The position numbers and the translations under genes were made by a program. From an uncultured Actinomycetes bacterium (GTDB lineage: Bacteria; Actinomycetota; Actinomycetes; Mycobacteriales; Mycobacteriaceae), in the NCBI GenBank assembly GCA_903911165.1, contig CAIWCQ010000328.1, positions 1 to 6,031 of the forward strand: a DNA stretch of 6,031 nucleotides, in the 5' to 3' direction. Within the stretch, counting starts at the first letter, position 1. Each line of letters opens with the position of its first letter. The notes below the pieces were generated by a model. That model saw nothing but the letters and a program-made list of their open reading frames with translations. It did not search any database and was not told the DNA's origin. This document shows positions 1 to 5,445 of the stretch, in pieces.

Positions 1-2432
1 CGATCGAAACCATCCGCGGCAACTCCCAGCGCGGCGCGCGCGTCGGGGTTTCGCCGCATCCTTCTCAACCACATTCCCTGTGCCAGGGCACTTCTCGCGT
101 GCTCGAAGGGGAAATCGGCGATTCCGGGGTGGGTGAGCGCGGACTGGTAAAGCTCGCCGGCGTCCGCGTCGGGTGCTGTCATCGCCGATATCGCGGTGGT
201 CAGAGCCGCCACCCGCGGAGAGATCTCGGCCAGGTTCAGCCGCACCGCTTCGTCCGTGAGCACCCGGGCCTCATCGGGTCGCCCGGAGTGCAGTGCCGCC
301 TCGACCGAATCCAGCATGTCATCGGCCACCTCGTGAATGTTGTGCAGCGGCCAGTGTCCCGGCGGGCTGATCCTGGTCGCCGCGTGATACGCGGCCTCGT
401 AGTCGGCGTCGGCGAGGGCGGCCCGGACGGCGATTCGTTCCGCGGCATCCAGGAGCCGTCGCAGCCCTAAGGGTTTGGACCAGGCCGTCACTTCAGCGGC
501 GTACCGCAGTGCGGTCTCCAGATCGCCCCGGTCGGCGGCCAGTACCCCGAGGTCGGCGAGTAACTGGTGACGACGCAATTGGCTGCCCGTGATCCGCTGT
601 GCCATCTCCAGGCAGGCCGCCCCGACCTGCTCGGCCCGGTCCCACTGCCCGGTGGCGACCAGGTCAATCAGTACGACGCGCCCGCTCTCGATGGCATCGA
701 TGGATCCACCGCGTTCGCTGAGTTGTGTGTAGGCCTCCTGCAGTGGAGTGCGGAAGTCGGCCATTGCGCCGACACAGTGCGCCGGGAATGCCAACAGCAT
801 CATCCGCTGCGCCGGCAGCTGTGCAAGGGATTCCACATACCCACCCAACCGCGACCGGACGGTGTTCGCGGTTGCGGCGATGTCGTCGATACCGGTCCGG
901 TACATCAGGACTGCCGGATCCAGTCGGGCTTCCAGTCGAATCAGGACGGCGTTCGTCTTCTCCCGATGCCGAGCGCTGCCCGAATAGTTGGTGATCGACA
1001 TCAGCAGGTAGACCAGTCGGTTCACGGTTTTGTCGTCCAGTGCGTCGGCCTTGGTCAGGGCGCCCAGGACTCGCCGGTGGGTTGAGGTTACGTCGCCGTG
1101 GGTGTGAAAGGCACGGTAGGAATCCGCCAGAACCGCGAGCGCCGACCCACTGTCGCCGGTTTCGGTACTTTCGAGCAGATCCTCCGCCCCGTCAACCTGG
1201 CCGGCTCGGGCGGCGACAAAGACCGCGTCGGCCAACAATTCAGTCCGGCGGTCAGGGTCGGTACTCAACTCGGCGGCACTGCGCAGCCACTCGACGGCGA
1301 CCGCAAGCCCGCCTCGGCGAATGGACACCTTCGCGGCCCGAGCGAGCAGGTCTGCGACGTGCTGATCGGGTTCGGTGGTCGCCGCGGCCAAGTGCCAGGC
1401 GTGGCGCACCAGTACGTCCTCGTAGAGTGCGGCGAGATCGCGGTGAGCATCGCGGCGGTCCTGCGGATCGGCCTGGTGGATGACCGCGGCACGAACCAGC
1501 GGATGGCGAAAAGCAATCTCCCCCAGGGGATTCACCACCAGCAGCCCCGCGGTGACTGCGGGCTTGACATTGCGCATGACATACCGGGCCCGGGTCGAGG
1601 ACCCGACGCTGCCGGCGACGCCGTCGAGCGCCGCACGCAGTAACTCGGCGCGAACAGCCGTGTCGAGTTGTCCCAGCCGCCCGGCGAACACCGAAACCAG
1701 GCGTTCAGTCAACGGCAGCGTCGCGGCACCGTATTCGATCTGATCAGCATTCCGCGGAAGTTCGGCCAACGCCAGCGGATTGCCCGTCGCCGCGGCCAGG
1801 ATCGCCCGTCGGGCGGCCGCCGCCAACGGCACCCCCGCGCTATCCAACAGCCGTGCCGAATCGTCGTAATTCAGTGGAGCGACCGGCACGTCACTCCAGC
1901 CCGCACTGGTGAACGCCGACTGGTGCGGTATCCGGCGCCCGGCCACGATGCGGACGTGAGGATGGGTCAGTCGACGGCCCACGGCACCGAGGACCTCCGC
2001 GCTGACGCTGTCCAACCAGTGGCTGTCGTCGATGACCAGCAGCACCGGATGGGTCTGTGCCGCCGCCTCCAACAGGTTCAGCAATGTTGCCACCAGGGGT
2101 AACACCGCCACCACGGAATTCGGATCGCCGCCGAGGACCGGGGCCAGCACCCCACGGTCCTGCTCGTCCAGGCCGGCTTGAAACGACTTCAGCCCGTGCA
2201 CCAGCTGATTCAGCCCGCCCAACGCGAAGGGCTGCTCGGCCTCCACACCCAGGATCCGCACCACCTGCCAGCCATCGGCCGTCGCGAGCGCGCACACCTG
2301 ATCGATCAACACTGTCTTGCCGACGCCGGGTTCCCCGGATACCACAACGGCCCGTTCGGCGTCCTCGGTCAGCACCCGGCTCAGCTGCGCAAGTTCGGCC
2401 TGTCGGCCGATCAGATCGCTTCCCCGGGTCAT
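1..2432 (-). CDS. LuxR-family large ATP-binding (LAL/MalT-like) transcriptional regulator, C-terminus outside window
   Basis: Reading the minus strand from ATG at 2432, the frame stays open to the left edge (about 810 codons, no stop; checked codon by codon). The N-terminus has the DLIGRQAEL block typical of the family, then Walker A GEPGVGKT (residues 33-40) and Walker B with LLVIDD (131-136), i.e. a STAND/AAA-type ATPase. Residues ~350-800 are Ala/Leu-rich and helical, TPR-like. The HARSALAQGMWLRRMRR stretch (778-794) resembles the segment that, in LAL proteins, lies shortly before the C-terminal LuxR HTH. These proteins usually run to roughly 900 residues, so the HTH should lie just off the left edge; it is not seen. 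Known family role: ATP- and ligand-dependent transcriptional activation. It is divergent from esxB with 114 bp between starts, so control of the ESX genes is an inference. An alternative upstream in-frame ATG at 2480 would add 16 residues; the family start and the promoter position favour 2432. Confidence 0.9.
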   Translation of the reverse strand, partial: MTRGSDLIGRQAELAQLSRVLTEDAERAVVVSGEPGVGKTVLIDQVCALATADGWQVVRILGVEAEQPFALGGLNQLVHGLKSFQAGLDEQDRGVLAPVLGGDPNSVVAVLPLVATLLNLLEAAAQTHPVLLVIDDSHWLDSVSAEVLGAVGRRLTHPHVRIVAGRRIPHQSAFTSAGWSDVPVAPLNYDDSARLLDSAGVPLAAAARRAILAAATGNPLALAELPRNADQIEYGAATLPLTERLVSVFAGRLGQLDTAVRAELLRAALDGVAGSVGSSTRARYVMRNVKPAVTAGLLVVNPLGEIAFRHPLVRAAVIHQADPQDRRDAHRDLAALYEDVLVRHAWHLAAATTEPDQHVADLLARAAKVSIRRGGLAVAVEWLRSAAELSTDPDRRTELLADAVFVAARAGQVDGAEDLLESTETGDSGSALAVLADSYRAFHTHGDVTSTHRRVLGALTKADALDDKTVNRLVYLLMSITNYSGSARHREKTNAVLIRLEARLDPAVLMYRTGIDDIAATANTVRSRLGGYVESLAQLPAQRMMLLAFPAHCVGAMADFRTPLQEAYTQLSERGGSIDAIESGRVVLIDLVATGQWDRAEQVGAACLEMAQRITGSQLRRHQLLADLGVLAADRGDLETALRYAAEVTAWSKPLGLRRLLDAAERIAVRAALADADYEAAYHAATRISPPGHWPLHNIHEVADDMLDSVEAALHSGRPDEARVLTDEAVRLNLAEISPRVAALTTAISAMTAPDADAGELYQSALTHPGIADFPFEHARSALAQGMWLRRMRRNPDARAALGVAADGFD

Positions 2433-2452
2433 GCCGTGATTATCGCGGCATG
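2430..2452. promoter_or_regulatory. 7-bp inverted repeat framing the regulator's -10 box (candidate operator)
   Basis: CATGCCG (2430-2436) and CGGCATG (2446-2452) are perfect inverted repeats separated by 9 bp. The putative -10 hexamer of the regulator lies centrally in the spacer, and the left arm contains the start codon. A bound dimer here would cover the promoter, so autoregulation is a reasonable inference. The same dyad in RNA would form a hairpin only if transcription began further upstream. Confidence 0.4.
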
Positions 2453-2467
2453 TGGGGAGAATTCGAG
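2433..2467 (-). promoter_or_regulatory. Putative leaderless promoter of the LAL regulator
   Basis: On the minus strand GATAAT (2444-2439) matches the sigma-70/SigA -10 consensus at five of six positions. Six bases (CACGGC) separate it from the ATG at 2432, which would place transcription start on the A of the start codon. No purine-rich Shine-Dalgarno lies upstream of this ATG, which fits a leaderless transcript, a common class in mycobacteria. The hexamer 17 bp further upstream (CTCGAA, 2467-2462) is a poor -35, as is frequent in mycobacterial promoters. The start site is inferred, not measured. Confidence 0.5.
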
Positions 2468-2546
2468 TAATTTCACCCATCCCTGCGGCGCGCTCCGGGG
2501 CTTAAGCTCGCGGCGAACCGGACCATAACAGCGAAGGAAGTGAAGC

Positions 2547-2852
2547 ATGACAGGACCCATGCAGACAGATGCCGCCACACTTAGTGCGGAGGCCGCAAAT
2601 TTCGACCGGATTGCCGGCGAACTCAAGGGAGTGATCCAAGCGGTGGAATCCAGCGGAGGCGAATTGGCCATCGCATTTAAGGGCGGAGCAGGAACAGCCG
2701 CCCAGGGAGCGTTGGTGCGCTTTCAGGAGGCCGCGCGCGCTCAGGAAAGCCAGCTCATCGAAATCTCCAGCAACATCTCGCAGTCCGGAATTCAATACAC
2801 CAGCTCCGACGATGAACAAGCCGGATCGATGTCCAGCCAGATGAACCTCTGA
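2547..2852 (+). CDS. esxB: EsxB (CFP-10-like) WXG100 secreted protein
   Basis: This 101-residue protein has the usual length of EsxB. It matches M. tuberculosis CFP-10 along its length: TDAATL near the start, EAANFDRI, LKGVIQAVES, AGTAAQ, VRFQEAA, EISSNI and the C-terminal SSQM. It should form a helical-hairpin heterodimer with EsxA and carry the export signal for the pair. The YxxxD signal is present as YTSSD (residues 84-88). The final residues MSSQMNL correspond to the CFP-10 tail, which is known to be bound by the EccC ATPase. The turn motif is unusual: Phe44-Lys-Gly replaces the family's Trp-X-Gly. The start is supported by GAAGGAAG at 2533-2540, six bases before the ATG. It is first in the plus-strand cluster, 34 bp ahead of esxA. 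Its base composition looks less GC-rich than that of its neighbours. No PE/PPE pair precedes it within the window. Confidence 0.96.
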   Translation: MTGPMQTDAATLSAEAANFDRIAGELKGVIQAVESSGGELAIAFKGGAGTAAQGALVRFQEAARAQESQLIEISSNISQSGIQYTSSDDEQAGSMSSQMNL

Positions 2853-2872
2853 CTCAACCCCACAACGATAAC

Positions 2873-2879
2873 GAAGGAG
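2873..2879 (+). promoter_or_regulatory. Ribosome binding site that sets the GTG start of esxA
   Basis: GAAGGAG lies seven bases before GTG at 2887. It fixes the non-ATG start, which also aligns with residue 1 of ESAT-6. Confidence 0.8.
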
Positions 2880-2886
2880 CATCACC

Positions 2887-3177
2887 GTGTCAGAACTTGT
2901 ATACGACTTCGCCCGAATCCAAGCACTAGCATCCGAGATCCAGGGGTCCGTTGGTAGGACCGGGGGCCTTCTCGATGAGGGCAATACATCACTGCAGAAT
3001 CTGGCCGCCGCATGGGGCGGCAGCGGCGCGGAGGCCTATCAGGCAGTGCAGCGGCGCTGGGATGCCACCAGTGGCGAACTCAACACGAGTTTGAAGGAAC
3101 TGGCGAACCGCATCGACGAGGCCGCTGCAGCAATGTTGGCTACGGAAGGCGGCGTAGGGAATTTGTTCGCCGGATAG
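2887..3177 (+). CDS. esxA: EsxA (ESAT-6-like) WXG100 secreted protein
   Basis: This 96-residue protein starts at GTG and is one residue longer than ESAT-6. It shares with ESAT-6 the blocks LLDEG, LAAAWGGSG (WXG at Trp43), EAYQ.VQ..WDAT, and a C-terminal TEG.V...FA. It is predicted to be a helix-turn-helix protein that pairs with EsxB and leaves the cell through the ESX-1 channel; in pathogens the pair contributes to phagosomal membrane damage. The ESAT-6 N-terminal Trp (QQWNFA) is replaced by Tyr (VYDFA), while the Trp in WDAT is kept. It is almost certainly co-transcribed with esxB (34-bp gap). The transcript probably meets the hairpin at 3200-3235, 22 bases after the stop codon, which would give a short bicistronic esxBA message. 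Confidence 0.97.
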   Translation: MSELVYDFARIQALASEIQGSVGRTGGLLDEGNTSLQNLAAAWGGSGAEAYQAVQRRWDATSGELNTSLKELANRIDEAAAAMLATEGGVGNLFAG

Positions 3178-3199
3178 CCGCCGCGCACATGTGTCTGAC

Positions 3200-3235
3200 G
3201 CAGGGCGAGATCCGCATCGCGGGGTCTCGCCCTGC
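3200..3235 (+). terminator. Strong hairpin after esxA, probable intrinsic or partial terminator
   Basis: The arms GCAGGGCGAGA (3200-3210) and TCTCGCCCTGC (3225-3235) are an 11-bp perfect inverted repeat. In RNA the stem extends inwards by a U-G and two C-G pairs, giving 14 pairs closed by an 8-base loop (3214-3221). No U-tract follows (CTCTATACG), which is common in high-GC actinobacteria. It may therefore terminate only partially, or protect the 3' end of the esxBA message. Confidence 0.7.
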
Positions 3236-3240
3236 CTCTA

Positions 3241-3252
3241 TACGTATACGTA
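3241..3252. promoter_or_regulatory. 12-bp perfect palindrome TACGTATACGTA upstream of eccD
   Basis: TACGTATACGTA is its own reverse complement and stands out as an AT-rich alternating stretch in a GC-rich region. It lies between the esxA hairpin and the mini-ORF, where a promoter or operator for eccD would be expected. TACACT at 3251-3256 fits the loose mycobacterial -10 pattern TAnnnT, but I see no -35. Its function is unproven. Confidence 0.35.
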
Positions 3253-3279
3253 CACTCTGTACAAAATCGAAGGAAGATG

Positions 3280-3345
3280 GTGACGGTGTTCGACGATGAA
3301 CTGCCACCGCGGCCGACGGGCCGAGAGGCGGCAGCGCGCCGATGA
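3280..3345 (+). CDS. Mini-ORF of about 21 codons, ATGA-overlapping eccD (possible leader peptide or espI relic)
   Basis: A good Shine-Dalgarno, GAAGGAAG (3269-3276), identical to that of esxB, is followed by in-frame ATG 3277, GTG 3280 and GTG 3286. Spacing favours GTG 3280, giving a peptide that begins VTVFDDELPPRP and ends EAAARR. Its TGA (3343-3345) overlaps the eccD ATG (3342-3344) in the ATGA arrangement typical of translational coupling. In ESX-1 of M. tuberculosis, espI occupies this place; from memory it also overlaps eccD1 and its protein ends in RR. The peptide may be the remnant of an internally deleted espI, or a coupling leader. It is too short to assign by homology. Confidence 0.5.
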   Translation: MTVFDDELPPRPTGREAAARR

Positions 3346-4886
3346 CATCTCTGATCGCGCCGGTTGCTGGTGCCGCGCCAAAAATCCCGGCGGCGACTCC
3401 GGGTCAACCCGCTACCACCCGGGTGACGATCCTCACCGGCCGGCGGCTGACCGACCTGGTGCTGCCGGCGACGGCGACCATGGACTCCTATCTCGACGAC
3501 ACCGTCGCCGCCCTCGCCGAGTTATCTGATGACGCCCCCGCCGATGTGCTGGCCGGATTCGATTTCGCCGAACAGGGTGTGTGGGCATTCGCCCGGCCCG
3601 GCGGCCCGCCGCTGAAGGCCGACCAGTCACTCGATGATGCCGGGGTGGTCGACGGATCACTGCTCACCCTGGTGACGGTGAGCCACACCGAACGGTACCG
3701 ACCGCTCGTTGAGGACGTCATTGACGCGATCGCGGTCCTCGACGAGTCGCCGCAGTTCGACCGCAGCGCACTCAATCGTGCTGTGGCGCTGGGTATCCCG
3801 GTGATCCTGCTGGCACTGAGCGCGGCGGCGGTGCAGGCCTGGTCGAACACCGGGCGCAATCCGATGTGGCCGGCGGCATTGGGCATTCTGGGTGTGGTGT
3901 TGCTGGCGGGCAGCATGGCCGCGATGAGGATCTACAAGAACGCCGGTCTGTCGGAGAGCCTGCTGGTGGCGGCATTCCCGGTGACTGCAGTCGCGGCCGC
4001 ATTGGCGGTGCCCATGCCCGTCGGCAGCGACGGCCTGGGTGCACCGCAACTCGCCGGCGGCGCCGCGGCCGTGATGTTCCTGGCGTTGGTGACCCGTGGG
4101 GGTCCCCGCCGGCGGGCGCAGGTGGCCACCTTCGTCGTCGTAATCGGGTTGGCTATCACCGCGGCCGCCATCGCGTTCGGCTACGGGTGGGAGCAGTCGG
4201 TACCGTCCGGGGCGATCCTGCTCGGCTTGTTCATCGTGACCACCGCCGCCAAACTGACCGTCCTGATCGCCCGGATCGCGCTACCACCGATTCCGGCACC
4301 GGGTGAGACCATCGAGATCGACGAATTGCTGGATCCCGTTGCTGGAGAAAGCGATACCGGTAACCAGACACAGACCTGGAAGGCCATCATCGCCTCGGTG
4401 CCGCAGTCCGCGGTGCGGCTCACCGAGCGCAGCGAACTTGCCAAGCAATTGCTGATCGGGTTCGTGATGGCCGGCACCCTGGTGATGGCCGTCGGTGCCG
4501 TCACAATGGTGGTGCGCGGGCACTTCTTCATTCACAGCGTCGTGGTGGCGGGCCTGGTCGCGGTGACATGCGCGTTTCGGTCGCGGCTCTACGTCGAGCG
4601 GTGGTGCGCCTGGGCGCTGCTCGCGGCCGCCGCCGCCATCCCCCTGGGCGTGGTGGCACGGCTCAGCCAGTGGTATCCGTACAGCGCGTGGTGGATGCTG
4701 ACCGCCTACCTCGGTGCGGCCGCCGTGGCGCTGGCCGTCATTGCCGCCACCTCCGGGATGGGCCGTATCTCGCCGGTTTCCAAGCGGATTCTGGAGATCA
4801 TCGACGGCATTGTGATCGCATCCATCATTCCGATGCTGCTGTGGATCGCCGGCATCTACGACACGCTCCGCAATTTGCGGTTCTGA
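3342..4886 (+). CDS. eccD1: EccD1, ESX-1 type VII secretion channel membrane protein
   Basis: This 514-residue protein compares with about 511 for M. tuberculosis EccD1 and aligns with it throughout, including TTRVTILTGRR, GVVDGSLLTLV, ERYRPLVEDVIDAIAVLDESP, FGLFIVT-like, RIALPPIP.PGET, IIASVP.SAVRLTER and the C-terminal IPMLLWIAGIYDTLRNLRF. Residues ~26-113 form the cytosolic ubiquitin-like domain. About 11 hydrophobic helices follow, at roughly 146-166, 175-196, 204-224, 231-251, 260-280, 286-312, 368-391, 394-414, 420-440, 446-468 and 482-505, with a cytosolic loop at 313-367. EccD is the multi-spanning subunit that frames the inner-membrane pore of the ESX complex. ATG 3342 is the first usable start after the in-frame stop at 3297-3299. 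It has no well-placed ribosome site of its own (AGAGG is 13 bases away), so translation probably depends on the overlapping mini-ORF. Confidence 0.97.
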   Translation: MTSLIAPVAGAAPKIPAATPGQPATTRVTILTGRRLTDLVLPATATMDSYLDDTVAALAELSDDAPADVLAGFDFAEQGVWAFARPGGPPLKADQSLDDAGVVDGSLLTLVTVSHTERYRPLVEDVIDAIAVLDESPQFDRSALNRAVALGIPVILLALSAAAVQAWSNTGRNPMWPAALGILGVVLLAGSMAAMRIYKNAGLSESLLVAAFPVTAVAAALAVPMPVGSDGLGAPQLAGGAAAVMFLALVTRGGPRRRAQVATFVVVIGLAITAAAIAFGYGWEQSVPSGAILLGLFIVTTAAKLTVLIARIALPPIPAPGETIEIDELLDPVAGESDTGNQTQTWKAIIASVPQSAVRLTERSELAKQLLIGFVMAGTLVMAVGAVTMVVRGHFFIHSVVVAGLVAVTCAFRSRLYVERWCAWALLAAAAAIPLGVVARLSQWYPYSAWWMLTAYLGAAAVALAVIAATSGMGRISPVSKRILEIIDGIVIASIIPMLLWIAGIYDTLRNLRF

Positions 4887-4908
4887 GCCACCGGATTACA
4901 GGGGAGCG

Positions 4909-5424
4909 GTGAGCGGAAAGCCTGCGCGACACCGGTTGCCGGGGGAAACTCAGCGATGGTGGCCCTCCGGTGTGCGCGGCCCACTGATCGGCGCGGGGAT
5001 CGTGGCGGCGGTTATGGCCGCCGCGGTGGTGTTGGTCCGCAACGCGTCGAGCATCGACCCGCAACCTCCGCCCAACCCGCCCGTCATGCCGCTGGCCATA
5101 CCGGCGGAGGCGGTGCCGGAATTCTGCGCAACGCTTTACGAACTCCACGGCACCGATTGCGCGGAATTGCCCGTCGTCACCGCCCCTGGCGCGCTGGGTC
5201 CGGCCAATGCCGGCGGTCCGGGCGGCGGCACCGACTGGGAAGCGGCCTACCCGGGTTCGAACGTGTGGATCCCCGAAGACCAGATCACCGGCAGGCTGTT
5301 CGTGCTGCTGCCCGATTCGACCGTGGCGCCGCCTGAGGGCGATCAGGAGATCGGCCGGTTGCCCGATGGCGCGGTCCTCTACTGGGATCCGACTCCCGAC
5401 CCCGCGACTGTGGCGGGCCCGTGA
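4909..5424 (+). CDS. Unrecognised single-pass membrane-anchored protein between eccD and espJ
   Basis: I do not recognise this 171-residue protein. It has a basic N-terminus (KPARHR), one hydrophobic helix at about residues 25-43 (PLIGAGIVAAVMAAAVVLV), a proline-rich linker (50-61), two cysteines at 73 and 84 that could form a disulfide, a Gly-rich stretch (~102-107) and an acidic, proline-containing C-terminal part ending in a YWDPTPDP-like segment. This pattern fits a type II membrane protein or uncleaved signal anchor with an extracytoplasmic domain. The GTG start follows AGGGGAG (4900-4906) by only two bases, a tight spacing, so a slightly later start is possible. The gene lies 22 bp after eccD and 21 bp before espJ, clearly in the same transcription unit. 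No gene occupies this place in M. tuberculosis ESX-1. A role in the secretion apparatus is inferred only from position and topology. Confidence 0.85.
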   Translation: MSGKPARHRLPGETQRWWPSGVRGPLIGAGIVAAVMAAAVVLVRNASSIDPQPPPNPPVMPLAIPAEAVPEFCATLYELHGTDCAELPVVTAPGALGPANAGGPGGGTDWEAAYPGSNVWIPEDQITGRLFVLLPDSTVAPPEGDQEIGRLPDGAVLYWDPTPDPATVAGP

Positions 5425-5431
5425 TTTCATC

Positions 5432-5438
5432 GAAAGGA
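5432..5438 (+). promoter_or_regulatory. Ribosome binding site that sets the GTG start of espJ
   Basis: GAAAGGA lies seven bases before GTG 5446. This start aligns with residue 1 of M. tuberculosis EspJ (MAEPLAVDPTGL against MTEQLSVDTSGL). Confidence 0.75.
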
Positions 5439-5445
5439 TTTTGTC

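Noticed and set aside
99..2102. Series of plus-strand open frames opposite the regulator
   Set aside because: They overlap one continuous, motif-bearing 810-codon minus-strand frame. None has a recognisable domain, and their composition is that of shadow frames.
2433..2480. Upstream ATG at 2480 as the start of the LAL regulator
   Set aside because: It would add 16 residues before the conserved DLIGR block and has only an AGGG abutting the ATG. The -10-like box placed for a leaderless ATG at 2432 is the better explanation, though 2480 is not excluded.
2524..2529. CATAAC as the -10 box of esxB
   Set aside because: It would place transcription start inside the ribosome binding site and leaves no credible -35. 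TAATTT at 2468-2473 is another weak candidate, also without a -35, so I do not call an esxB promoter.
2502..2984. 160-residue minus-strand open frame opposite esxB and the start of esxA
   Set aside because: It lies antisense to two securely identified esx genes with good ribosome sites, and has no family resemblance.
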